From contig SMYC01000094.1 of assembly GCA_004356105.1 (NCBI GenBank), positions 1-50,666 of the forward strand: a DNA stretch of 50,666 nucleotides, written 5' to 3'. Made by a program: the position numbers and the translations under genes. This DNA is from Acidobacteriota bacterium (lineage in GTDB: Bacteria; Acidobacteriota; Vicinamibacteria; Marinacidobacterales; SMYC01). Positions 16,572-25,369 of this stretch are shown here, piece after piece. Under the pieces are notes generated by a model. The model saw nothing but the letters and a program-made list of their open reading frames with translations. It made no database searches and was not told the DNA's origin. How positions within the stretch are numbered: the stretch's first letter is position 1; each line of letters starts with the position of its first letter.

Positions 16572-16976
16572 CTAGGTCTTGCGGCTCAACCCGGCAGGGA
16601 AGTGGTTCAATTTCAGCTTCGCCGCCGCTTTGTCGGTCATGTCCACGATCGCCGCCGCGTTGATCCCGACCGCGATCACGATGCACTCGCTGATCTCTTC
16701 CTTGGTCGCGCCTTCCTTGAGCGCCTTCGTGATATGCCCCTCGATGCAACCATCGCATTTCGCGATCAACGAGCACCCCAACGCGATGAGCTCCTGGGTC
16801 TTTGCATCCAAGACCTTCTTGTCAGTGTAGTAGGTCTCTTTGTAGAACTGCGCGTAGATGTTCTTCAAGCGCGGCTCGATCATCGAGTAAGAGGCCGGGC
16901 CCTTCTTGTTGCCAGGGTCGTAGTCAATCCCCGGAATGCTGTCCTTCTTGTTAGCGACCTCCGAATCGTTCGCCAT
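16572..16976 (-). CDS. Carboxymuconolactone decarboxylase / AhpD-like protein
   Basis: About 134 residues. The AhpD-type redox motif CxxCxxxH is present as 'KCDGCIEGHITKALKEG' near the middle, consistent with peroxidase or thiol-reductase activity rather than lactone decarboxylation. I chose the ATG at 16976 because AGGAGG lies at proper spacing; a TTG three codons upstream would sit too close. It stands alone between convergent aromatic-gene and nuclease-gene ends. It is a further thiol-redox protein close to the two selenoproteins. Confidence 0.82.
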   Translation of the reverse strand: MANDSEVANKKDSIPGIDYDPGNKKGPASYSMIEPRLKNIYAQFYKETYYTDKKVLDAKTQELIALGCSLIAKCDGCIEGHITKALKEGATKEEISECIVIAVGINAAAIVDMTDKAAAKLKLNHFPAGLSRKT

Positions 16977-17120
16977 CTGATTCAACCTCCTCCTACAGAA
17001 AATCCAAGCTGCCAGGGCGTCGTCATGATACCACGCGGAAAGATTGCACTAATACATACGACGAAAGCGACGCAAAGTTCCTGAATGCAGCAGTTGCGCC
17101 GAACCTCGCCGGGGTGAAAT

Positions 17121-17561
17121 CTAGTCGAGCCTCAACTCTTCCCATCGCACCCGGCCGTCCTTCACGGCATCCCGCAATCGCCGCTCGCGCTTCGTCAGAT
17201 TGGCGGACGGCCCGGTCTTGACTTCCACGAAGATGATTTCTTCGAGCGCATCCTCGTCCAGCCCATCGAACACGATGAGGTCCACTGGGGTTCCGAGGAA
17301 GCGTACGTCTTTCGGGTTGTATGGGAAATCTCCGAGCCATGGCGCGAGATGCTCGCTCACTTTGCCGGCAATGACGGCGCGGCTGCGCTCGACCGCGTCG
17401 CGCCGGATCTCGGACTCTGCTTCGAGCTTCCAATGATCGAGAAGCTCGGAGGCGCGGCGCTCGGCACGGTTCCTGACATCGACTCGAGTTTGCAGGAGCA
17501 GCAGCACGAGCAGAGCGATGACGAAGACCAGAAACGGCAACAGCCAATCCATCGAGCTCAT
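17121..17561 (-). CDS. Membrane-anchored Holliday-junction-resolvase-related endonuclease (PF10107-like)
   Basis: A 146-residue protein with an N-terminal membrane helix ('WLLPFLVFVIALLVLLLLQ') followed by a coiled basic stretch and a nuclease-like domain. The PD-(D/E)xK elements appear as 'PVDLIVFDGLDED' and 'EIIFVEVKTG'. Proteins of this family are annotated as archaeal Holliday junction resolvase related; activity is unproven. The start overlaps the selenoprotein stop by ATGA, so the two are translationally coupled. The frame stays open further upstream inside that gene. Confidence 0.8.
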   Translation of the reverse strand: MSSMDWLLPFLVFVIALLVLLLLQTRVDVRNRAERRASELLDHWKLEAESEIRRDAVERSRAVIAGKVSEHLAPWLGDFPYNPKDVRFLGTPVDLIVFDGLDEDALEEIIFVEVKTGPSANLTKRERRLRDAVKDGRVRWEELRLD

Positions 17562-18730
17562 CTCGACCTCTCGTGATAGCGGCGCGCCTTGTCCTCCTCT
17601 AGAATGAGTGGCGCGTAGTAGGGCTCGCCTTCGAGTGCCTCGAATTTCTGGCGCCAGTTCTGACCCGCTTCCTCTGTCGAGAGAAACGACCAGTCCTGCC
17701 GGTGGTAGTTCCAACTCTCGGGGCGAAGCGTCTGGGCCTTGTCCCACAACGCGTTCGCTCTTTCTGGATCGCCGTTCTGGTAAAGGTAGACGGCGAGCTT
17801 GAAGCTCGCATCCGCCATCGCCTCATCGTCATCCGGTGAGCGCAAGCGCCCGACGATTTCTTCCGGGGTCATGGCATGACGGCTCTCGGAGCCGTGCTCG
17901 ACCCAATCGGCCAGCGCGGCGACATAGTCATCTCCGTTCACCGCGATAGCGCCGTTACCAAAATCTACGTTCTTCGAGTAGGCCACCTCGTTCGGTCGAA
18001 CGATGACACCTTCCTCGTCGATCCACAGACCGGTGGGGACGTTGGTCATGTTGTAGAGCGAGCTCACGGTGTGGCCGACGTCGATGAGCGTCGTGTAAGT
18101 CGCTGCCGCCGCGTCGTAGAACTCACCGGCTGCCTCTAAACCACCGGTGTCTTGCGCGACGGAAACGATCTCGAAGTTCTGGTCACCGAGCTTCTCGTAG
18201 ACGGCCTGCCAACCTGGCAGGTCGAGGCGGCACCCTCACCAGGACGCCCACGTGATGAGGAGGACCTTCTTGCCTCGGAAGTCAGATAGGCGAACGAGCT
18301 CCCCGTCGCGATTCGGAAGCTCGAAGTCCGGGGCAATAGCAGAATCGAAGTAAGCCCGTCGGGCGAGTGCCAGCGGACCAAGGCTCCAAACGCGGCGCTC
18401 CGGCACAGCCACAACCGCTTGAGCCAAGCGGCGTGCCAGACCGGTTACGGCAAACCACTGAGAGCCGTCTCGCGACAAGAGAAGAGGATCCGGTCCCTCC
18501 TCCGAGGCCGGTACGCATAGAGCTTCTAGGCACGCGCCCTCGGGCTTGAGCTCGAACCCGGTGACCCGAGGCAGGTCGGCCGGAACGACCCAAAGGTCGG
18601 ATTCGTGCGTCAGCGCCCGCTCGAGCGCGACCACGCGATCGTCGCGAATCACGGTCGCAGGGCCGGGAGTCATCGTTTGTCCGTAGCAACCGGCACAAAC
18701 AAGCAGCGGAAAGAGCTTCCAGTTTTGCAT
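17558..18730 (-). CDS. Redoxin (TlpA/AhpC-TSA-like) selenoprotein with WUGC active site
   Basis: A single 391-codon frame is broken only by TGA at 18236-18238 (codon 165). Read as Sec, it gives 'PNRDGELVRLSDFRGKK' then 'VLLITWASW-U-GCRLDLPGW', exactly where TlpA/redoxin proteins have their catalytic Cys. The motif is U-G-C rather than CxxC. Downstream the frame continues through a normal thioredoxin fold with cis-Pro 'NVPTGLWIDEEGVIV', then a TPR-like tail ('LAVYLYQNGDPERANALWDK'). The N-terminus is a short signal with a possible lipoprotein Cys ('LLVCAGC'). A SECIS-type hairpin follows the UGA. It overlaps the downstream nuclease gene by ATGA. Automatic calling would give two fragments, the second starting at 18067. 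Confidence 0.9.
18205..18221 (-). promoter_or_regulatory. SECIS hairpin of the redoxin selenoprotein
   Basis: Read on the minus strand, CCTGCCA / TGGCAGG forms a perfect 7-bp stem with a GGT loop. The loop begins 21 nt after the UGA codon. Stem length, spacing and the leading GG of the loop closely resemble the SECIS element in the PDO gene at 7787-7804 despite a different stem sequence. Confidence 0.85.
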
Positions 18731-18942
18731 ACTCTCCTACGCGAGGATCGGCTCGATTGAAAGCATCGAGTACTCCCCGCCGACATCGGCACCCTATAGC
18801 CGGGTTGTCGACAACGCAAGTATGACAAGAAAAGCTCCGTCCCGGACGCAGTTGGTTGCTGGTGCTTGAGCCCATACTGGTCGAATCCATCTTCAGCCTT
18901 TGTGCTACCCTCCGACCCATGGTCGGTGAACAGGCGGGGCCG

Positions 18943-20519
18943 ATGTTTTCTTGTAACCTGGCCCGCGGAACTCGTGCGTTCATTCTTGTCGTCTTGTCCG
19001 CGTGTTTGCTTGCCTCTTGTCGCGCAGACAACGATGAGTTGAGCTCTATCGCCGTCCTTCCACTCGAGAACGCCAGCTCCGATCCGAGCGACAGCGATTA
19101 CCTAGCCGACGGCATCACTCAGTCGGTGATCATGCGGCTGGCTCAGGTGGGTTTACGTCTGACGCCATGGGAGTCTGTTCGCCGATTCAAGGGCAGCAAA
19201 GTCGAGCCTCGGGACGTGGCCCGCGAGCTCAACGTGGACGCTGTTTTGTTGGGGACCTTCCAAATTGCGGAAGAGCGCATTCTCACCCGGCTCACCCTCG
19301 TCGAGGCAGATAGCGGGATCATCGTCTGGGCGGAAGAGTTTGAAGAGTCCTATCAAGATCTGTTCCGGATGCAGCGGCGTATCGCCGAAGGCGCAGCGAC
19401 GAGCTTGAAGCGCTCACTCAGCGGTGAAGAGGAAAAGGCGCTGGCAACGCCGGAGTCGACTAGCGTCGAGGCTTACGACCTCTACATGCAGGGCTCGTAT
19501 CTGTTGCACCAGGAAGGTCGAGAGTCAACCGCCGTGTCGCTCGACTACTTCACACGCGCCGTCGAGCTCGATCCCGAGCTCGTGGAGGCTCATGTGGGGA
19601 TCGGAGCGGTATACGGCACACGTTACCATTTCGGGTGGGGGAGTGGCCCCTCGAGCCTGGAGCGGGCAGCCTCCAGCTACCGACGGGCGTTAGCGCTGGA
19701 CCCAGGCTCCATGAGCGCACGAAGAGGATTGCTGTTACTGAGCTTCTTCAAAGGGGAAAGTGAAGCCGTTCTCGAACAGGGACGGCTGGCTGCACAGTCA
19801 GGTCGAGCCGATGACGTAGAGACGTTGTTGACGCGTGCTCAGTCCCTGCATTACGGCGGATTCACCGAGCTCTCTTTGGAGCCCTATCGCCGCGTCATTC
19901 AGAATTCAGATTGACCCGGGCAATGCGGGAGCCCACTATCAGTTCGTGTTAGCTGCCACCTGGTCCGGTGCGTTCGCAGAAGCCGTTGAGGTCGGAGGTG
20001 TCTTCGTCCAACGATTCGGGGGCGATCCGGACATCCACGCTCATCTAGGTACCGCCCATTACCTGCTGGGCAACACTGAGCGAGCGCGACAAAGCCGAGG
20101 AGCTGTGGAATAGGGCAGTGACAGCGATCGAGGCGAATCTCTCAACCTACCCGGACCATTCTGGCATGCGATCCTACCTCGCGGGGTTTCGAGCTCTCTT
20201 GACCGGTAGCCTCGCTCCGCTACACGAGGCGGATCGGACGTGGCGGGCCGCCGGTTATTACGGCTGGGAGATTGAGAACTTGATTGCGCCAATGGTGCAG
20301 CTTGGTGATACAGAAGCCGCCATCGAGCTCCTTCGTGAGAGTGTGAGGCGGGGACACCTTTTTATTATCTGGAAGACGTCCCTGGAAATCGCTTCCTTGA
20401 CTTTGCCGCCGTCTGAAACGCTCCAGCAGTTGAACGCCGAGCACGAAGCCCTGAAGTCACGCCTCCGGAAACGATTTGTTGAGGACACACTCGGCCTAAG
20501 CGGCGGTCGTGGTCGCTAA
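18943..20519 (+). pseudogene. TolB-like / TPR lipoprotein gene broken by two frameshifts
   Basis: The product would start with a lipoprotein signal (lipobox 'LLASC') and continue with a TolB-N/FlgO-like domain ('SIAVLPLENASSDPSDSDY', 'ADGITQSVIMRLAQVGLRL') and TPR repeats. This layout is common in Acidobacteriota, often attached to kinases or DNA-binding domains. The frame is lost at 19897-19910, where ATTCAGA is tandemly duplicated; removing one copy restores 'RRVIQIDPGNAGAHYQF'. A second 1-nt slip near 20087 is needed to join 'GNTERA' to 'DKAEELWNRAV'. The restored C-terminus ends at 20519 and overlaps the convergent kinase gene by 24 bp. ATG 18919 is an alternative start. Confidence 0.75.
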
Positions 20520-22064
20520 GAATTCCTGCAACTGCTCGGCGGTCATGGTTTTGGGCCAGAAGCCTTGGACGACGCCCGATTCCGTGCTTTCTGCCAGCCC
20601 CGGCGGCGAAACGGATGACGTCAGGAGCCGCTGAATGTCGGGATACTTTTGGGCGATGCGCTTGAGAAGCCGGAGGCCGTCCTCTACAGGCATTTCGTAG
20701 TCGCTGAGAACGACGTCCACCGTGCCGGTCTCCACAATCTCGAACGCTTCTTTCGAAGAGCCTGCCGTCGAGATCACTAGGCCGGAAGATGCTAGCTCGT
20801 GTGCCGTAAGCTGGAGGTCGGCTACGTCGTCGTCGACGATGAGTAAGCGGATGTGCTTGACCGCTAGGGGAAGCGTCACCGTGAAGGTCGCGCCATGGCC
20901 TTCCTTGCTGGAAGCGGCTATCGCGCCTCCGTGTAGCTCGACGATCTTCTTGGCCATGGCCATCCCGATACCGGAGCCTTCGATCTCACGCGCTGTCACG
21001 AGCCGGCGGAACGGCTCAAAGATCCTGTCGGCGCGCGAGGAATCAAAGCCTATTCCGTTGTCGACGACCGAAATGCTGCACCAGCCTTGTTGCTCATCCT
21101 GCTCACATCGAAGCTCGACCTTCGGGGGCACGTCCGGCTTGCGATACTTCAGTGCGTTGCCAATCAGATTCTGAAACAACTGGTGCAAAAGTACTGAGTT
21201 GCCCCTGACCTCAGGCGCATCACCGAGAACTACAGAAGCTCCAGTCTCGGCGATAACATCTTCAAACTCCGAGCGTGCGTCGTCGAATACTTCGTTCAAT
21301 GCCACCGCGCTCTTAACCGGCGGGGAGGCATCGACCTGCGCGTAGCTCAGAAGGCTGCTGATTAGGTTGTGCATACGCGCGGCGAACTTGTCGATATCCT
21401 TGAGTTTGCCCGTTGCGCTGTCGCTCAGGTCGTCACCATCGTCCTCGAGAATCATTGATGCCCAGGCTCTGATGTGCCGCACGGGCGCCTTGAGATCATG
21501 TGCCGCTGCGTGCGCGAAATCATGCAAGGTCTTGTTGCTGCGCTCGAGCTCGACTTCGGACTGCTCGAGCTCGCTCAGGGCCGACGTCAACGCCTCCTGC
21601 TTCTGGCTGAGCTCGAGAAGCATGACCCGCGACTCCCTGACGCGATGCGTCAGATCCGTCACGTCCTGAATGGACAGCATTGCGCAGCGTTGGCCCTCGT
21701 GCAAGTTCACGACGCGAGTGACGGTAGTGTGTTGAATCCGTTCACGGGCGCCGCTCGTCGTCGCGGGAACGATCTGGCCATGGAGCCGCGAGGAGAAGAC
21801 GGTTGGAACACCGGTCTCGAAGACTTGCGTGAAACGGAGCGCATAGCGGTCGTGCCCCAGATGCGGGAACCGGTCTACGATGCTCCGGCCGACAATCGAT
21901 TCGCTCGAGACGCGTGTCCATTCCTCGAGGCAACGGTTCCAGAAAAGCACGACCATATCCTGTCGAACGACGACAATACCGAGGGGCACGTGGTCCAACA
22001 GATGGAAGTCGTGCTGTGGGGGGTGAGTCTTCGGCTCGCCGCCCGCGACCAACTCATCGATCAT
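20496..22064 (-). CDS. PAS hybrid sensor histidine kinase with C-terminal receiver
   Basis: A 522-residue soluble kinase. An N-terminal PAS-like domain ('LLDHVPLGIVVVRQDMVV') is followed by a coiled coil, a HisKA domain with the phospho-His in 'FAHAAAHDLKAPVRHI', and a HATPase with N box 'NLIGNALKYR', G1 'DNGIGFD' and G2 'GSGIGMAMAKKI'. The C-terminal receiver has the acidic 'IVDDD', the phospho-Asp in 'VVLSDYEMP' and a conserved Lys. Its start overlaps the CheC-like gene stop by ATGA. It is the last gene of a three-gene signalling operon. No membrane segments are present, so the signal sensed is probably cytoplasmic. Confidence 0.9.
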   Translation of the reverse strand: MIDELVAGGEPKTHPPQHDFHLLDHVPLGIVVVRQDMVVLFWNRCLEEWTRVSSESIVGRSIVDRFPHLGHDRYALRFTQVFETGVPTVFSSRLHGQIVPATTSGARERIQHTTVTRVVNLHEGQRCAMLSIQDVTDLTHRVRESRVMLLELSQKQEALTSALSELEQSEVELERSNKTLHDFAHAAAHDLKAPVRHIRAWASMILEDDGDDLSDSATGKLKDIDKFAARMHNLISSLLSYAQVDASPPVKSAVALNEVFDDARSEFEDVIAETGASVVLGDAPEVRGNSVLLHQLFQNLIGNALKYRKPDVPPKVELRCEQDEQQGWCSISVVDNGIGFDSSRADRIFEPFRRLVTAREIEGSGIGMAMAKKIVELHGGAIAASSKEGHGATFTVTLPLAVKHIRLLIVDDDVADLQLTAHELASSGLVISTAGSSKEAFEIVETGTVDVVLSDYEMPVEDGLRLLKRIAQKYPDIQRLLTSSVSPPGLAESTESGVVQGFWPKTMTAEQLQEFLATTTAA

Positions 22065-22681
22065 CCGACGACCGGTCGCGTTTCGGGGATGGTGGCATCC
22101 AACGCATCGATGAAACCCTGAAAGGATCCGATCTCGAAGACGAGCAGCACCTCTCCACGGATCAGGTGCTCGGTCACATAGAACTGCGCGTGCCCGAGTA
22201 AGATGACCTGGCCAGTCGCGCTCTCCCGCAGAACCGAGCGGATCGCCTGCTCTTGCTCGACATAGCTCGGGATCGAGTAGTTCAGTTGGGCGTCGAGCAT
22301 GTTGCTGATCGATCCCATCACTCCGTTGATCACCATGTTGCCGATCTCGGAAAGAGCGCTCCTTTTCACATCGTCGAAGTCCTTGTCGTCGGCGCGCTTG
22401 CCCGTGAGAATGTTGACCAGCTTGTTGGCGCTGTCCTGAGAGAAGACCAGCGAAGCCGTTCCTTTGAACGGACCGTGGAAACCGAGTCGGACCGCGGCCG
22501 TGACGCCGTCTCCGATCTGGTCGATCTTACTCTCGAACTCCTCGGCCGAAAGGATCTCGACTTCTGGCATGCGCAGCTTAATGTGCGCACTCAATACCTC
22601 GTTGAGTATGCCGGCAGCCCTGCCTATCCCAATATTGAGCAACTCGCGGAGCGCGTCGAGCTGCTTTGGTGACGCTTTCAT
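22061..22681 (-). CDS. CheC-like chemotaxis phosphatase
   Basis: About 206 residues of the CheC/CheX/FliY fold, which dephosphorylates CheY-type regulators. One signature helix is seen in 'ALRELLNIGIGRAAGILNEV' and the second in 'SALSEIGNMVINGVMGSISN', with the expected ExxN-type residues. The ATG at 22681 overlaps the stop of the upstream receiver gene by ATGA, and its end overlaps the kinase start. Lying between a receiver and a hybrid kinase, it probably resets one of them. Confidence 0.85.
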   Translation of the reverse strand: MKASPKQLDALRELLNIGIGRAAGILNEVLSAHIKLRMPEVEILSAEEFESKIDQIGDGVTAAVRLGFHGPFKGTASLVFSQDSANKLVNILTGKRADDKDFDDVKRSALSEIGNMVINGVMGSISNMLDAQLNYSIPSYVEQEQAIRSVLRESATGQVILLGHAQFYVTEHLIRGEVLLVFEIGSFQGFIDALDATIPETRPVVG

Positions 22682-23055
22682 GAAACGGCGTCGGCCCTCT
22701 CCCCGACAAGTCGCGCGACGGTCTCGATCAGCTCTTCTTCCCGAGGCGGCTTGTTGAGGAACGCATCGGCTCCGAAACCGGTACAGGATTCTCGTGTGCT
22801 CTTCGTGACATCCGCGGAACCAACGATCTTGCGCACATCGATACCACACTCCTGAATCGCCTCGAGAACGCCTTGTCCTTCGATCCCGGGCATGCTTAGG
22901 TCGAGCGTGATGCAGTCGGGACGCACTTTCGTCACGAGCTCCAACCCGAGCCTCCCATTGGCGGCCTCTTGGACGGAAGGCCCTTGTTTCTCGAGTATTT
23001 CCCGAGGATATCTAGCATGTAGCGAGAACCGTCGATAATTGATGATGTTAGCCAT
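22678..23055 (-). CDS. CheY-like single-domain response regulator with altered N-terminus
   Basis: A 125-residue receiver. The phospho-Asp region 'PDCITLDLSMPGIEG', the Thr/Ser region 'IVGSADVTKSTRE' and the Lys in 'AFLNKPPREEEL' are intact. The N-terminus is odd: between 'MANII' and 'REILEKQG' the reading frame gives 12 residues unlike any receiver. The +1 frame over the same 36 nt gives IIDGSRYMLDIL, the expected acidic-pocket strand. One inserted base near 23040 and one lost near 23005 would explain this. As written, the protein lacks the paired acidic residues that bind Mg2+. It leads the receiver / CheC / kinase operon. Confidence 0.8.
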   Translation of the reverse strand: MANIINYRRFSLHARYPREILEKQGPSVQEAANGRLGLELVTKVRPDCITLDLSMPGIEGQGVLEAIQECGIDVRKIVGSADVTKSTRESCTGFGADAFLNKPPREEELIETVARLVGERADAVS

Positions 23056-23218
23056 GACTGCCGCAGTTACAGCATGCCACCTCTCATGCTTCATCGGCGA
23101 CGCCCGAGAAACCTTTAGAGACGGGGTTTTTACGTCGACTTGGTCCGTTTCCGCGCTTCGGCGCGAGCGTTGACGAAAATCGAGGACTCCTCAAGTCGAG
23201 CGAGATAGACTTACACGC

Positions 23219-24334
23219 ATGAGAATTGCACCTTTCGAGACCGAAGACTTCTACGCGCGCTACGAATTTACGTCGCCCCACATCCTGTCCGTCTCCGACT
23301 GCGAGACCGTCAGCATCGCGGAGCTTTTGGAGCTCGCTGGGCGATCGATGGCGGATCTCGGCCGAACCCGTTTGAGCTACACCGAGTCGCGGGGCCACCC
23401 GGAGCTCCGAGCCGCGATCTCCGCTTGCTATGAGCACGTCGACGCGGAAGCCATCCTGGAGCTCAACGCGCCCATCGAAGGCATCTATATCGTGATGGAG
23501 GAGCTCCTGGAGCCTGGCGACCGCGCCATCGTTCTGGGACCGTGCTACGACGCGTTGCACAACATTCCCGAGCACGTTTCCGGCAACGTCGAGTACTGGA
23601 TGCTCGAGCCGGTGGAAGGCGCGTGGGCGCTGGACTTCGACAAGCTGGACGCTCTACTGAGACCACCCACGAAGCTCCTCGTCGTCAACTTCCCGCAAAA
23701 CCCGACGGGCTTTCTGCCGACCGAGGCGCAGTTCTTCCACATCCTCGAGCGCGTGCGTGAAAAGGGCCTTTGGCTTTTCAGCGACGAGATGTATCGCGGG
23801 CTCGAGCTCGACGGCGCTTCTATGCTGCCGTCAGCGGCGGATCACTACGAGCGCGCCATCGTCTTGTCGGGCCTATCGAAGACGTACGGATTGCCCGGTC
23901 TGCGATTCGGCTGGCTGGTCGCGCGCGACCAGGAGCTGTACGGAAGCCTTCTGAACCGAAAATACTACACGAGCATTTGTCCGCCGGCTCCCTCGGAGAC
24001 GCTCGCGATGGCGGCTTTCGAGGCGCGCGACAAGCTCGTCGAACGCAACCTGAGGAGAATTCACGCTAATGTCGCGCTCGCCGATACTTTCTTCGCGCAG
24101 CGTGAGGACTTTTTCGACTGGCGAAGGCCGCAAGCGGCCTCGGTCGCCCTCGTCGGCGTGGACGTGCCGTCCGCTAAAGAATATTGCCACACGCTTGCCA
24201 AAGAGGCCGGGATCGTCCTGCTACCGAGCTCATTTCTCGGATATGACGACGCGCATGTGCGCTTTGGTTTTGGCCGCGAAAGCTTTGGCGCATCGCTCGC
24301 GGCGTACGAAAAGCACCTCGCTAAAGGAGACTGA
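23219..24334 (+). CDS. Class I/II PLP-dependent aminotransferase
   Basis: A 371-residue fold-type I aminotransferase. The internal aldimine Lys is in 'LSGLSKTYGLPGLRFGWLV', the cofactor Asn in 'NFPQNPTGF' and the Asp in 'LFSDEMYRGLEL'. No signal peptide is present. The substrate is not evident; the family covers aspartate, aromatic and other amino acids. It is monocistronic and divergent from the signalling operon to its left. Confidence 0.88.
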   Translation: MRIAPFETEDFYARYEFTSPHILSVSDCETVSIAELLELAGRSMADLGRTRLSYTESRGHPELRAAISACYEHVDAEAILELNAPIEGIYIVMEELLEPGDRAIVLGPCYDALHNIPEHVSGNVEYWMLEPVEGAWALDFDKLDALLRPPTKLLVVNFPQNPTGFLPTEAQFFHILERVREKGLWLFSDEMYRGLELDGASMLPSAADHYERAIVLSGLSKTYGLPGLRFGWLVARDQELYGSLLNRKYYTSICPPAPSETLAMAAFEARDKLVERNLRRIHANVALADTFFAQREDFFDWRRPQAASVALVGVDVPSAKEYCHTLAKEAGIVLLPSSFLGYDDAHVRFGFGRESFGASLAAYEKHLAKGD

Positions 24335-24452
24335 TGGAAGCGCTCGCCTCACTCAGGGGAGGATATCGTCTACTTTGATCTCAAAGTCGCACGAGCCAAG
24401 CTTTGAGCCTAAGACTTCGCCCTCTCGCGCTTCGAAAACTTCGCCGTAAAGC

Positions 24453-25328
24453 CTATGCGGCGGGCGGCTCGTTATTCTCAATCTCAGGCTCAGTGGCGTC
24501 GAGCACCTCGCGCACCTTTTGCGCCAGTTCGTCGAAAGTGAACGGTTTCCGAAGATAGGCGCGTCCATAGGCCGTATCGTCTTTCGTCGCGACGACTCGA
24601 GCGGAGTAGCCAGACAAGAAGAGTACCCGCATCTCGGGACGGAGATGATGCAGGCGCTCCACCGCCTCGGGCCCTCCAAGCTGCGGCATGACGACATCAG
24701 CGAGTATCAAATGTATGGGCCCCTCGTGAGCCTGAGAGATGCGCACCGCCTCGGCCCCGTTTCTCGCCTCGAGCACGCGATAGCCCTGCCGCTCCAAGAT
24801 CATCCTGGCGAGATGGCGCACGGAGTCCTCGTCTTCCGCGAGAAGTATCGTTTCAGCACCGCCTTGCTTGGGCTGCATCCTATTCCCCGACGAGGCTGGG
24901 TCGAGCCTGCGAAAATAGACCTCGACGTTCGAATCGGATCCTTCTTCCGTCTTGACGATCAGGTGGGCACCGCATTCGTTCACGATCTCGCGGACCGTCG
25001 AAAGGTCCGCGTCGGGGATCGCCGAACATGACAGCGACAATACGACGTATCGCCCGGGAGGAATAGGCGTCGCGGTTCTGTGCCGCGACGGCGCGAGCTC
25101 CGCCAATCGCGTTTCGAGCGTGAGGATACCGCCATCGCTCAGCCCGTCCCGACCACAAATGGCGAGGGCTGTCACAATTTGCTCCAAGTCCACCGGTGCC
25201 GCATGCACGGCGTCCGACGTGGACGTCGCTCGGATCTCGAGCTCGATATTTTCGCCGAGGATCTCTTCCAGGAGTGGCCTGATTTTCCGGATGACGACAT
25301 CCACTATTGTCGTCGAATGAGGGCTCAT
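24453..25328 (-). CDS. Degenerate histidine-kinase ATPase domain fused to a receiver
   Basis: About 291 residues. The first half aligns by eye with the ATPase domain of the next-door PAS kinase, but the N-box 'NLAVNARDAM' has become 'ALAICGRDGL', and the G1 glycine motif is absent ('LSCSAIPDADLS'). There is no HisKA or PAS domain. The C-terminal receiver (from ~165) is intact: 'LLAEDEDSVRHLA', phospho-Asp in 'LILADVVMP' and Lys in 'YLRKPF'. It therefore looks like a pseudo-kinase/receiver adaptor, perhaps accepting phosphate from the kinase encoded at 25629-27920. The start is taken at the ATG at 25328. Confidence 0.8.
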   Translation of the reverse strand: MSPHSTTIVDVVIRKIRPLLEEILGENIELEIRATSTSDAVHAAPVDLEQIVTALAICGRDGLSDGGILTLETRLAELAPSRHRTATPIPPGRYVVLSLSCSAIPDADLSTVREIVNECGAHLIVKTEEGSDSNVEVYFRRLDPASSGNRMQPKQGGAETILLAEDEDSVRHLARMILERQGYRVLEARNGAEAVRISQAHEGPIHLILADVVMPQLGGPEAVERLHHLRPEMRVLFLSGYSARVVATKDDTAYGRAYLRKPFTFDELAQKVREVLDATEPEIENNEPPAA

Positions 25329-25369
25329 GGCGTCCCCGTGGCGTTCGGTAGTAACACCACTAGCAACGC

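Noticed and set aside
17558-18067. A stand-alone hypothetical protein starting at 18067.
   Set aside because: It is the C-terminal part of the redoxin selenoprotein: same frame, no stop other than the UGA at the active site.
17558-18730. UGA as a tryptophan codon (alternative genetic code) instead of Sec.
   Set aside because: UGA ends many genes here, including several ATGA overlaps, and both internal UGAs fall at catalytic Cys positions with SECIS hairpins.
24353-24452. Peptide 'REGEVLGSKLGSCDFEIKVD' in a minus-strand frame as a gene end.
   Set aside because: It looks protein-like but has no start or family support and overlaps the 3' end of the receiver gene; possibly a remnant, not listed.
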